Assembly (NCBI GenBank): GCA_033558025.1
Contig: JAUCEF010000013.1
Coordinates: 5,201,001 to 5,265,000, forward strand
Source of the DNA: Phytophthora sp. 'mugwort'
Lineage: Eukaryota > Oomycota > Peronosporomycetes > Peronosporales > Peronosporaceae
Direction of reading: 5' to 3'
DNA: 64,000 bases
Below the pieces are notes generated by a model. The model did no database searches. It was not told the DNA's origin and was given only the letters and a program-made list of their open reading frames with translations. Shown here piece by piece: positions 46,523-57,474 of the stretch. Position 1 is the stretch's first letter; each line of letters begins with the position of its first letter. Both the position numbers and the translations under genes were made by a program.

Positions 46523-47147
46523 CAGTGAAACCTGGATCATGCCTCATCTCTCTAATAATGATCCATCCCAGGATTTGCGACTGCATTTTACTTATCAAAA
46601 ATTATCAGAATTGTCAGATCGTAGCCCGCAAGTCAATTGCCTTGGCAATTTGCCATTGGCGAGTTGCTAGGTCACCAACCTCAGTGACGACGCCGGCCGA
46701 GCTCAAGGAGCAGCTTTCATTGTCAATTTCGAGTCGTGGCGATGAAGCCCAAGTTCACGGTGGAGGAGAAGCTGTCTGTAGTCCAAGAGCTGGAGGTTTC
46801 GGGTGTCCGGTTACAAGAAACATAAGCTCGACAGGAAGACATCGAGCACGTGCAGCAGTTCATTAAGGAGTACAACATTGAGCATTTACAACATGGATGA
46901 GACTGCTGTGTTCTTGATCAATCGCAACACGAAGGACGTCAACGTGAAGTCGTTCGGCTTCGAAACAAACGTGTTACCGCTGTCTTTGTGGCGTCTGCTT
47001 CGGGGCGTAAAATGAAGCCCTCTATGATGGCGAAGAGGTCAAGATTCAATGCCCCATCCCTTTAATAACGTTCGACTTGTAATAGGGCCCACATAAGGCG
47101 TGGGGCACCAACGTAGTGCCCCACGGGGTGTATCGCAGGTTTTACAG
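46523..47147 (+). mobile_element. Short pogo-like DNA transposon, internally deleted
   Basis: The ends are CAGTGAAACC at 46523 and GGTTTTACAG at 47147, both next to TA. Internal sequence is related to 27220-27460: VKRTVxx-type leader DNA and then MKPKFTVEEKLSVVQELE at 46742, the same CENP-B/Psq-like helix. It is followed by a DDE_1-type NMDETAVFLINRNTKDV near 46890. The catalytic domain is cut short. A further end-like CAGGTTTTACAG lies at 47175-47186, 28 bp beyond the boundary. It belongs to the same family as the pair at 26480-28091. Confidence 0.7.
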
Positions 47148-47288
47148 TACTGTAGTTCCCAACAGGCAGCATTACAGGTTTTACAGCGTGGGTAGTAACG
47201 GAATGGAAGCGGTTGTGACGAGGTATTTTTAGCAGTCGAGCTCATCATACCTTTGGTCGAGATTAAAATTTCTAAGTCGAGCAGGAGC

Positions 47289-49350
47289 ATGAGGTCGGAG
47301 ACGGAGCTGAGCGATAAGGAGTGGCGGCAAATGCGACGGAAAATGTCGAAGCTCGACTTCGAGCCGGTACCGGAGACCCCTGCATTGCTTTCGCGGTCTC
47401 TCTACAGTGAGAGCGACGAGGAGCTGGCATTCATGTCAGGACAAGACGAAAAGCTTGACGAGGTTCGTGAAAACCCTCTCGTCGGAGGTGGCGTTATGCG
47501 GAATCTTCACGACTCGCCCAAGAACCGCCGGTTAGAATATTCGTAGCTTCGCTGAGTAGATATGTTGCTCTCCTGACAGTGTGTTTTCCGTATAGCTCAA
47601 CCACGATGAGTGACACCAGACTCACTGAACAAAGGCAAACTCAATCCGAAATGACTGCGATGAAAGATAGTGCTGAATTGCCTTCAACGTCAATGGCACT
47701 ATCTTCTCTGATTAAGAGTCGCTATGAGCCTCTCGAGCAGCAGCGAACGCCTAAAAGCAAGCTTGAGCCTGACGACGCCGAACTTGCAGCACTAGATGCC
47801 CAGATGGCTGCAGCGCAGAGTGCTACCCGCCGAATGATTATGGTGAGCTCTTGCGAGCGCATCCGTTCATTCACTTGGATTGGAGAATATTTGGGGCTGA
47901 CACTTACATCCTTGTTTATTTGTATTCGATCAATAGCGTGCCTTCCTTGATTTCAAAGCAAAGAAAGCAAGGAGCGAAGACCTAGAGCGCACGAAGCTGT
48001 CCGCTGCTCATTCGAACGATGTCAATATCCTTCAAGTAATTATCTCGGTGTTTTGTTGGTTAATGAAGACTTGGCTTATCGTGCGTTTGTATGCGTGTAG
48101 AGCAAGGTTGAGGATTTAATCAGACAGATTGCTAGAGCAGAGAAACAGCGAGAGCAGCGCAACTTACTGCTAGATCGCTTTTCGGAGTACACGGTCAAGC
48201 AATCACATCTTAACGTAAGATTTGGAGCTTCTTGCTTCGTCGTTTTTCGAACAAACTAACGTTGCTACTTCTTATATTTAGCAAGAGCGCTGGAGTGGGC
48301 AGCGTTCCCTGGTAGCATGCTTTCATGCGTGGAATGAAATGGTCCGACAACGGGTAGCAAAGTGTAATGCTCTCCGTTCGGTTCTTGCCCAATCCTGCAA
48401 GCGTCAAAAGCTCGTGAGTTTCTGCAATTGGAAAAAAGGCGCGCAAGGGTTTCTCCGTCAGAAGCAGCTTCAAGAACAACGAGATCGGTACGAGTATCGG
48501 ATCGTTGAGATGGCGAGGGAGTATCAGCTCAATATTCAGCAGGTACGACCTGCTCTTTATTGTTGTAGCCATCAAAAATCTCATAATGCAATCTCCTACG
48601 CTCGACTCGGCATAGCTTCAGCAAGAAATCGAGGATGCTAAAAGCCAAGTAGCAGAATCGCAAAAATGCCGTCAAAAGCTGGAAGAAGACCTCCGTCTTA
48701 TATTCTTGCGGGGCGTGTCGGCGATGAATATCGAAGCCTTAACCGCATTCGGTTCTAGCCACAAACAAAATCGCAAGCTGGGCGAGCAGGAGCTAGTAGC
48801 TCTGCCGCCTCGACAGCAGGAGGGAATCAGCAATCAAATCGATGAATTGGTTAAAACTAACCATATGAACTCCAGTGAGCTCGGTGTACCCGAAGTTTCG
48901 GTAAAACCAAACGAGACTACACCAATTATGTCATTGAGAAAAAGCCTACCGACTCCCGTAGCGGTTAAAGCTTCAGCCACCGAGCACCCCACGCCACCTC
49001 TTTCCCGAGTATCTGTGGTGCGATCCAGCTATTCGCCGGTCCCACCATATCTTAATCGATCTGCCAATGGATGGTCTCACTCTAGCAATACTTCCGGGCT
49101 ACGCAGCGCCGAGATGATTCGGCAGCACGAACTATCTACCTCTAGTCGATCAGCACCCGCAACTTACCGTCCATCCTCAGCTCCATCGCCAACGAAGAAG
49201 AGATCGAACTCTCAGCTGAGCACCAAATATCAAGTGGAAATGCAGTACATGCGCAGCACAGTTGCTGCCTCTGCAACAAGAGCGACCTGTACTCGGCCAG
49301 TATCAGCGACTCGCTCTCCAGCATCGTCTGCTAGATCCCGTAGGTCGTAA
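47289..49350 (+). CDS. POC5-like centriolar protein, six exons
   Basis: Predicted exons are 47289-47530, 47596-47842, 47937-48035, 48101-48214, 48282-48542 and 48616-49350. All introns are GT-AG and 65-94 bp, and all junctions keep frame, giving 565 residues. Exon 5 has Trp-centred helices (LVACFHAWNEMVRQRVA, LVSFCNWKKGAQGFLRQKQL) like the centrin-binding repeats of POC5. Exon 6 starts with a coiled coil (LQQEIEDAKSQVAESQKC) and reaches EEDLRLIFLRGVSAMNIEAL, which resembles the conserved RGVxAxNxEAL block of POC5; human POC5 is of similar length. POC5 acts in centriole elongation with centrins. The C-terminal third is Ser/Pro/Thr-rich and probably disordered. The start is the first ATG downstream of a CTCATCATAC initiator-like site at 47241. 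The POC5 assignment is from memory of the family. Confidence 0.65.
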
Positions 49351-49459
49351 ATCGGTAAAAATGGACGCATGCGTTTCTCACCCTTTCTTATCTTCATTCC
49401 TGCGTTGCTGACTCGTCCGGAATCACTCGTGTTTCCAGCAGAGCCCGCACACTCGTGCG

Positions 49460-51953
49460 ATGAGTTGGCATCACGTCGGTACTGCGGCAAGGCAATCCTC
49501 CCCCCAGCTTGAAATTGACAGAGAAGTTCTCGGGGAAGGTAGCAGGCAACTCAATTCTGAAAATATTTTCGACGATGATGGCGAAGAAGACGGGGTATAA
49601 AGCAGTCCAGCGGAGATTCTTTGATCACCCGTTGCTCACGTGTCTTGTGGTGACTTCTCCTAGATTGACTTGGAAGACTACGAAGAGTACTTGGAGCATT
49701 TAAAAAGGTAACTAACGCTATTAATTCATTAGTTATGCAGGAGCGCATTTCTTCATAATACGGGTACCTCTTGTTGACCGATGTAGTAAAACGGCAATTC
49801 GGCCGTGCAGTGCCCGAATCACACAACCGATGCCAGCGGATTCTTCCCGGTTCTTTATGGCCAATGCAGCCAACCCTGTCCCCACTAGACCTGTCCGGCC
49901 TGTAAGCGCTCGCCCCCGAATGCGTTATACACCAAGAAGCTCGTTGGATGACCATACCCTCAAGAGTTCCCAATCTCATTCGAATGGTGTGGGGGTGAGG
50001 AGAAAGCGCCAAGGCGAAAAGATGGTTCATGCCCGGATTCGAGCTGTGTACAATGATGTTGGGCGTCCCTCTCTTCCGATAAAGCAAATGGCTGCTCCTT
50101 ACAGCGGGACATCAACACTTAATAGCAAGCCTAAGGGGTTGCAAGAAGCAGAGGTTCATGATGAGTATTACAGATTACTTGACGCTGAGAGCGAACTCAA
50201 GGCTGCCTGTCTTCAAGAACAGCGAAAGCGGATAAAGGCGGTCGCGCACGTTCGTCGTCTGGAAGAGATCATCGCGATGAAGGACAGGAAAATTGAGTCC
50301 TTGCTGCATGACAAGGCTGTTGGTGCAGACAGATCTCCGAGCACGAACAAGAGCGTCAGCAAAAGAGAAACGGCGGAGCGCGATCGCCAGTTCCATGCAT
50401 TGACGCAGAAATTGAGGCAGAAAATTGCCCAGCAGTCCCAGCAACTAAATTCTTACGAGGAAGCGATGCAATCTCTTCGTATCGGCATAAAGAGCACAAA
50501 TCTCATGGAGCTCGAGGAAGAGCGAAGTCAGTTGTATCAGGAATTGCGTCACCATCAAGAGCTTTTGGATCGACAACGCCTTGAATGGGAATCTCTCCAA
50601 CACAAGCTGGTAGCTTTCACAGAAGCAGAGGCGAGCAGTAAGCTCCAGATTGCCAAGCTTCAGCAAGAGAACAAGATTATTGGTCACGAAAAGCTAAAGT
50701 TAGAGCAAGAAATTGGGTTCCTGAAGTCTCGAGTGGAGCTGCTTCAGAGCAGCCTCACTCTTGAGCAACGAAAGCGGACATATGATCGAGAATTTAGTGA
50801 AAGTGTTGGAAAGCATACGTCTTCGTCACCAACACAAAAGGTCATGCTTGCCCAAGCACTTGAAGAGATGAAAAAGCTCGTACGAAGAGAGACGGCGGCT
50901 TCCATTAAGCGTGAAAAACTGAAGTCGCCGAAGTCGAGGGCGCTTCCACAACGGTCAGGAATTTATGCACCAGGTGCACAGTCGAAAGCGCCTGTTACTT
51001 CTTCTGCTCCAAAGACTCAAAGCAGATCAACAGTGGCATCCCCGAGTCGTCTCCGAGCTGCAAATGCTGCTAGCATCCAGCTTGAGGGGTCAGCAATACG
51101 ACAAAACACGTCATTTGCGCATCTAGCATCAGAAAATTGGGATTACAACAGTGCTGCTGTTGCTCCTCCTATGAATATTTTTTCACCAGTCGCTAATGTG
51201 ACTCTAACCGTTCAAGATCAAGATAGGCTGGAATCAGAGCAGTTTGATGGACACGCTGCTGGCTACGATGAACCTAAGGAAGTTCTATCGGTTATTCCTG
51301 TGTTTGCTGAAGGACGGATTCCACGGAGCCAGGAAGACCAACTCGTCGAGATTGGCCCGGATGGCACGGATGTTAATTTCACTGGCGCCAATGTAACCAA
51401 AGACTCTGAGCAGGCTGAAGTCGATGAACCAAGCAAAACGAAATCCCCTATAACAACTGTCGAAGCAGATCCTGGAAACGGCCAACAATCTGGAGATGAT
51501 CCTTGTGCCCCAGCGGCGGATGGTCATGAAGCGGGTCGCATTACAGATGAAAAAATGTCGGAAATACAGCAGCAACAACTAGCTACCATCGCGAGTGTTT
51601 TAAGGCTGGAACTCGATGATGACCCCGACAGCGAATTATCGGCCGATATGCTAGACGACGCACACCATCTTAGGAGCGATCCACAGATGAAGGGTATTGA
51701 TTCTGTTGATGACGTTGCCGATGCGCTAATTAACTTTGAGGTCCCTAAGGAGGATATTGAAGACATGGAACAAAAAGCTCCATCATCTCTGCCACTCGTG
51801 TCTTACACCGTGGAGGCTGGCGCACAAGAAGAGACGCAAGACGAAGGAGGTCAATTGTCTCTGGTCTTAGACGATCTATACGGATCCGATTTTCTTGATG
51901 CCGACGTGCAGGCATCTGTAGAGGATAGCGAAGATGATGAGGAGTCAACATAA
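49460..51953 (+). CDS. Coiled-coil protein, three exons, unknown function
   Basis: Predicted exons are 49460-49594, 49664-49707 and 49811-51953, with introns of 69 and 103 bp and 773 residues. An alternative start is the ATG at 49830, within exon 3. The N-terminus is acidic (IFDDDGEEDG, then DLEDYEEYLEHLK) and Arg/Pro-rich. From about residue 150 to 390 heptad-like helices run almost without break (LLDAESELKAACLQEQRKRI, HVRRLEEIIAMKDRKIESLL, MELEEERSQLYQELRHHQEL, HEKLKLEQEIGFLKSRVELL), indicating a long coiled coil. The last 300 residues are acidic and low in hydrophobics. I recognise no named domain; position 110 bp after the POC5-like gene on the same strand makes a centrosomal or flagellar role plausible, not shown. 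Confidence 0.7.
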
Positions 51954-52094
51954 GAGTAGGAGCTTCATCAACTCTCCTATTATTTACTAGTACATTCTTG
52001 CCTCGTAAACGAGAAGAAAAAAATAAGCGTTTCGCTCTTTTTTTTACCTTGCTACTTGTTTCTTCAATCTGAAAATGATCACTGTCTGCTCGAA

Positions 52095-52994
52095 TTACGG
52101 TGCTTGCAGCCTAGAGTTCCGATGTGTGGAATTGTGCCCACGCGATTTCCCCCTTGCGCGCACGTGTACAGGTTCAAAGAACTCGACGTGCTTGTCGCTT
52201 CTAACGTCTTTGGCCTTAGGTTGGCGACCAAGTAGCTTGAAAAACTTATCACTGCTGTGGGATGAGCGCGGCTCGACTCCATCCTCCCCTTGATTCTCCG
52301 CGAGGCCGTTCATGATGTCCTTGTCGGTTCGCTCTTTAGCATGCTGTTGAACTAGCTCCAGGTACATTTCGCCGTCGTTTGAATTGAACAATTGTGCGTA
52401 ATATTCAAATAGCGCGGCGTTGCGAGCTTCAATCTTGGCGTCGTCCTTCACTTCGCCGCTCTCTAAATGAAACAGCACCTTGTTTTGGGCAGGGAATGGC
52501 ACGATGCCGGACGCTTCCAGTGCAGTCGGGTGTTGTTGCTGGTGGTGCTGGTGACGGTGAACGTGATGCATGTGCTGATTGCTAGCAGATACATATCCAT
52601 CGACCTCACCATTGCTACTGATTTTCTTTTTCTTCCCAAAGCCGAACGTGTGCCTCACGAGGCTCGAGAGCGAGGTGGGCGAGCCCTTCGACTTCGAGGA
52701 GACGGACGAAAGTGAGGTAGACGACGAGCTCGAGAGGAAACTCTCGCGACCTGTGGGAAATCCTGCGTGGGTATCGCCATGTTTCTCTACGTAGAGATGC
52801 ACGAATTCGCGGTGCAGCCGCAGGAGCGCCCGAAAAGTGCCCGAGAAGCCCACGCGTGTGTGATTCTCCCGTGGCGATCCCACGACGAGTTCTACATAGT
52901 AGCGCACCCGTAGCTTGCTCTTCTTCTTTGTGTCGGTCACGTTGCGTTCCTCCTTGTGCGCGGTGATGTCTACACCGACCGCTGGAGGTGTCAT
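52095..52994 (-). CDS. PX-like domain protein
   Basis: A single-exon frame of 299 residues. After a Lys-rich start, RYYVELVVGSPRENHTRVGF and ALLRLHREFVHLYVEKHG resemble the first half of a phox-homology (PX) domain. After a Ser-rich, basic and His-rich insertion of about 85 residues (LVRHTFGFGKKKK, HHVHRHQHHQQQH), VPFPAQNKVLFHLESGEVKD and IEARNAALFEYYAQLF resemble the second half (proline loop, then the ERR-type helix). PX domains bind phosphoinositides on endosomal membranes. The canonical basic residues are only partly present, so lipid binding is uncertain. The gene ends 141 bp from the stop of the convergent coiled-coil gene, and starts 196 bp from the end of the SNF2 gene on the same strand. 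Confidence 0.55.
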   Translation of the reverse strand: MTPPAVGVDITAHKEERNVTDTKKKSKLRVRYYVELVVGSPRENHTRVGFSGTFRALLRLHREFVHLYVEKHGDTHAGFPTGRESFLSSSSSTSLSSVSSKSKGSPTSLSSLVRHTFGFGKKKKISSNGEVDGYVSASNQHMHHVHRHQHHQQQHPTALEASGIVPFPAQNKVLFHLESGEVKDDAKIEARNAALFEYYAQLFNSNDGEMYLELVQQHAKERTDKDIMNGLAENQGEDGVEPRSSHSSDKFFKLLGRQPKAKDVRSDKHVEFFEPVHVRARGKSRGHNSTHRNSRLQAP

Positions 52995-53190
52995 GTTGCT
53001 GGCACGCTTACTGCGAAAACGGCGCGTTTAGAAGTGAGGTAATCCTGACAAAAAGCCAGCTTTAGTCGAACATTAACCATAGTCGAATATTAACCAGTGA
53101 GAAGCACGAGGCCATTAATATGTGTGAAGCTTCAAACTCGCTCGTATTAGTAAGCTTCATGCGCTACTGGATACCAATCGAACCACCAAG

Positions 53191-56134
53191 CTACGCTGCG
53201 GCCTGGGGCTTCTCGTCGTCTGCGGGCTCGTGAACGGGGTGGATGTCCACGAGCCAGCGACCCAACTGCTTGACGCACGACGCCAACACGTCGTCGTCTC
53301 CGAGCTGGGCCTCGTCCACCACAAGCTCCTTGTCATAGTCAGCCTCGGTGGGCGGCTGGAGGAACCCACTAAACGGCACCCGACTTGTCGCCGCCCCGTT
53401 CGCCAGCGAGCACGCGTCCGAGGCCACCCGGTCACAAGCCTCCGCCGCGCGCTCCTTCTGGTCGACATGCTCGTGGCTGTCCACCACCGAGGTCGACAGA
53501 TCCACCTTCTTCATCTGCTGCTCGTAAATCATGCGTTCCATCGTGCCTGTGCTAACGAGTCGGTACACGTGCACGGTTTTAGCCTGGCCAATGCGATGCG
53601 AGCGACACATTGACTAAACCAGGGTACCAAACCACAAGTGAGTCTTACATCACCGCAGCAGCGTGTGACAACGATTTTCTGACACCTACCTGGTGGTCGT
53701 TAGAGGGATTCCAGCTAACGTCGAACAGTACTAGGCGATTCGCTGCGTGAAGGTTAATGCCCTCTGCACCAGCCCGCGTAGACACCAATAGCAGCCTCAC
53801 TGGAGAATCGGTCAAGCTGAATCGCTAAGCAGTAGGCATAACAATAGCTCGTCAGGTTGGGTGGTCAGAATTGTTCGCGAGCAAGAAATGCAATACCTGA
53901 ATGTACTCCATGCGCTTGGCGCCGTTTGTGCTGCCATCGATCTGCAAAAACCACTCGTTGGATGGCGCGTTTGACGCCGCGGAAATGGCCTCAGCGATCT
54001 TGCGAGCACCAAAGCTGCTTATCCCTGCCTGGTTTCGACGCTTTCGAAAAATCCCGGCTGGGTCTCGATTCGGTCGCGGGGCTATTCTGCGACGCTTTGG
54101 TTTACTTGCAGCCCTGTCTTCCTTCAAGCACTTCCGTGCCTTTGCAGCATCGTCCGCAGCGCGCGAGGGACTAAAGGCACTCGCACGTAGGAAATCCGAG
54201 ATAATCTTCAGCGTAGGCACACTCTGGGAGAACACGACCACTTTATCGCCACAGGCGAAGCTTGCTTCCACAATGCGCAAAAGCACCGCCATTTTTCCAC
54301 TATTTTCGACCACTTCTGTCCGATAAGCACTTGGCACGGCCTGAACTGAAGCTCCGATTGCTTTTCCGCTTACGCAGCCACGGTTGAAAATAACGGACCG
54401 CGCCCACTCGTAGGCCTTTTGCGTGTCCGTCAGCTTCTGGCGCTTTCTACGCCTTTGGGCAGCAGCAACCTGCCGCTTTTCCTGCAAACGCTCTTCACTC
54501 TCCCATGCCCAGCCATCCGATTCGTCTAAAGCTGGCAAAACGATGTCGGATTCGTTATCGTCCTCTAGCAGCAACGCGGAACCATCCTCCTGAGAAGGAC
54601 AGAGCTTCGAATAAATAATGTCCGGGTGGTTCATTACCTGCAACAGTGCGGCGTACGCAGTCAGAAGGTCAGCAGCAGCTCCACCATGGGCACTACTATC
54701 GCCATAAAAGTCGAGAAAGTCGCAGTACAAGCGGTGCTGCACCGGCGAGAGTTTACAATATAATATCCACTCCCTTTTGGGTGGTAGCTGGGAACGCAGC
54801 AGTGCCTTGCCTCGACGCAGCACGACACTCTCAAGCTGCTCAATCAGTTCTTGCGAACGTTTAGTATTTCCCTCCAGAATAGGTCTTTCATATTTCGCTC
54901 GGAACTCGTCATAGCTGCCGAGGAAGCCCTCGCGCGCGAAATTGACCATGCACCAGTACTCGGAAAGCGAGTTCTGCACAGGGTACCCAGTGAGTACCAG
55001 GCGTCGAGGGGACTGAATTTGAGCCACACTTTGGCACAGCAACGAGCTTGGGTCCTTCATCCGGTGGCCTTCATCCATAACAACTAGATCTGCACCCGGG
55101 GCACACAACAGCTGTCGAAACTCGCGTGCTGTGCGCTGCACTTTTGCCGTCTCGTGCGCTGAAGCACTGGTAATCTCCATTGTGGCTGAAGCCATACGAG
55201 AGCATACTCGAATAGATGCATCATGCTCGGTAGCATAACTCACTGGAGTCGTTGTAGGGTTCAACAACCCGCGGAACATCTCGTAGCCCATTAGCAAAAC
55301 ACCACCCGTGTGTTTCCAGCGCTGTAGCAGCCGCAGTCGGCCAGCAATAGTGCTCTTTGTTGCAAAAGAATCCAACGTAAGAACAGGGCAACGCGCACGA
55401 GCCTCGGCCCCCAACCACTTACGGAACTCGGAATCCCAGTTAGGTAAACAAATAGCCGGGCACAGTACCAGCACCGTCGCCGGTGGCTCCTCGCCTCCGC
55501 GGCTCTTGTCCTTCTTCTTCGGGTATGTTTTGTTTGTTTTACAATCCTGCGAGTCGGCGTCCTTGTTGCGTCGCTTGCGAGTATCGATCTCATCAATTAT
55601 GAAGGAATAAATAACAGTGATAACTTGAAGCGTTTTGCCAAGTCCCATGTAGTCTGCCAGAATGCAACCACGGCCAGCATTTATATGAGAATGTAGGAAT
55701 TGCACGCCTTCCACTTGATGCGGCTTCAGCATGAATTTGATCTCTTTTGCGACCCACACATCGTCTTCGCTCCTCACTTTGCTATCGATGGCAGTTGAGC
55801 CCAATCGCACGCGGCCATACTCGTCCGTCTCCTCGTCAACAGCACCTGGGGCTTGGTCAATGGGAAGCGGGCTCGTAGCCTCGACACTCGTTGTCGCGTC
55901 GTCGCCAAGGGTTGCGGTGTCATCGTCAGCGGGGCAAATGCACGGCAACATCATGCAGTTCATGCATTGCGACGTGGCGTTGGCCGCGAAGAGCTGGCGA
56001 AGCTTAGCTTTCGTCGTCGTGTCGCCTCCCATAATGTGGCCGTTGTTTTCTTCGGCCACGAAATCGACAGCATCCTCGGCGTCACCTACGCAAATGCATG
56101 GCAGGAGGCCACATGTGCATCCATTGCTGCCCAT
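53191..56134 (-). CDS. SNF2-family helicase, ATRX/ARIP4-like, three exons
   Basis: Predicted exons are 53897-56134, 53690-53824 and 53191-53613, with introns of 72 and 76 bp and 931 residues. Motif I is ADYMGLGKT (residues about 160-168), II is DEGH (354-357), [11 protein letters not shown] (381-388) and [11 protein letters not shown] (exon 2), with VI RSHRIGQ at the start of exon 3. [19 protein letters not shown] and the small two-lobed layout fit the ATRX/ARIP4/Rad54-like branch, whose members are ATP-driven nucleosome or DNA translocases in the nucleus. The N-terminus carries two similar cysteine motifs, [10 protein letters not shown] and [11 protein letters not shown], 51 residues apart and probably metal-binding; there is no ADD domain. 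I chose the ATG at 56134 because the 60 residues before it look like translated leader. The Thr of motif III (LTGTP) is replaced by Tyr. Confidence 0.88.
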
Positions 56135-56737
56135 TGTAAATGCTTCGGTTGGTTTGTGGCCACCGTGGTAGGAGATCCATTTATAGGTCACTAAAATGAT
56201 GAGTGACATAAAATATGTCCTCTGAAATTTATTTTGGCGGGTGCTATTGCCCATGATTCTACTTAAGGTTAGGTTTGTAGTTAAAACAGGGCCAGGTTTC
56301 GTCCATGGTTCCACGAATACATTACGAATATCTTACAGACGGCGATAATGTATGTGGTTCATGTTTGATCCATGGCGAAACATGTCCAAAACATGTTGTC
56401 CGTATGGCATGAAAAATGGAGACTGATCGATACCGGCGATGGGAACACCCTTCTATTGCATGATGCGAAACTACCTCTTGTTATGTACCTATACCGCGCA
56501 GACAATCTGTCATGGTAAAGTTATGGTGAAAACATGGGTACTAAATGAAAACATGGACGATCGCTATGAAACTTGGAAACATATATTGACGGTGCCAGCA
56601 AAGCTGCCTAATCTGTGTTTTCCTACTTGCTCTTGCTCGCGGCGCTGAAGTTCTCCACGGTTCGTAAAATGTCCCATCGTCGACGCAATATCCCTTTCGG
56701 CGTTAGTGACTTCGGCAACCTTGAAGAAGCGACCCCC
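56135..56737. other. Upstream region of the SNF2 gene, no other gene
   Basis: AT-rich, with short palindromes. Small open frames here lack coding character. It should contain the SNF2 promoter (read leftwards), and it ends where the tandem array begins. Confidence 0.4.
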
Positions 56738-57379
56738 AGACACTAACCGCAATCGCACACCAGTCGACGCGCTCAATGCCTGCGTCATTACCCAACACGA
56801 ACACGCAAACGACTACACACGAACCCACCACATGCATCGACTTGGACCACAAACGTACACACACGCATTCAATCGCGTACGTTGCTGCAGCGATGTCTGT
56901 CCCCGCCTGCTATCGCCAACATGCAACACCACCGCTATCACGCATACATGCGCACATTCTACTCACGTACGTAGTCGCGCAATACCTTACATTCCATCCT
57001 CATACACGGCTAGATCGATCGGTCGAATGTCGCCGCCTTCCAGTTGTGCGACGACCTGGAGTGCATCCAACAGGCTGGCAAGATCCGCATCATGTCGGGA
57101 TGCATATTTAGCTGATAGTGCAACTGCCGCCTGTGGTGTGTCATGTGTCCACTGTTGCCTCGCTAGTAATGGTGCCGTTGGACGCTTCTCTTGCTTCCTG
57201 TTTGTTTCGCGATCGTTTCGACGTTGCGACCAGTCAGTCAGAACCTAGTCTGGATACCAACGATCGTAAATTGGCTAGGCGCTAGGAGAGTGCGGCCAGT
57301 GCGGGCGAGCGTTGTAGTGTTGATGGTAAGATGTGTGGAGGCGTAAAAGGTATGGTGACGTAAATACTGTGTGCATAGT

Positions 57380-57384
57380 AAAAA
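57380..57384 (-). terminator. Pol III terminator of tRNA-Ala copy 1 (T5)
   Basis: Plus-strand AAAAA is TTTTT on the transcribed orientation, 17 nt beyond the tRNA 3' end. The same run follows every copy, but is shortened to T4 for copies 3 (58842-58845) and 6 (61046-61049). Confidence 0.85.
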
Positions 57385-57401
57385 TCAGTGGACACTGACA
57401 A

Positions 57402-57474
57402 TGGACACTGGGGGTATCGATCCCCCTACCTCCCGCATGCGAAGCGGGCGCTCTACCATTTGAGCTAAGCGCCC
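57402..57474 (-). tRNA. tRNA-Ala(CGC), array copy 1
   Basis: The 73-nt sequence folds completely. The acceptor stem GGGCGCT/AGTGTCC includes a G3:U70 wobble, the alanine identity element, with discriminator A73. The D arm is GCTC/GAGC, the anticodon arm CCCGC-TTCGCAT-GCGGG (anticodon CGC, reads GCG) and the T arm GGGGG-ATCGATA-CCCCC. Internal A and B boxes (TAGCTCAAATGG and GGATCGATACC) are intact, and there is no intron. A T5 run lies 17 nt past the end (57380-57384 on the plus strand). Confidence 0.97.

Noticed and set aside
49708..49740. A 33-bp second intron in the coiled-coil gene (acceptor ATGCAG at 49740)
   Set aside because: Too short, and the following frame meets a stop within a few codons; the acceptor at 49810 restores frame with the long exon.
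56135..56314. The upstream 60 residues of the SNF2 frame (start MEPWTKPG at 56314) as the true N-terminus
   Set aside because: The composition is unlike the rest, no motif is present, and the next ATG at 56134 starts directly before the cysteine motifs.
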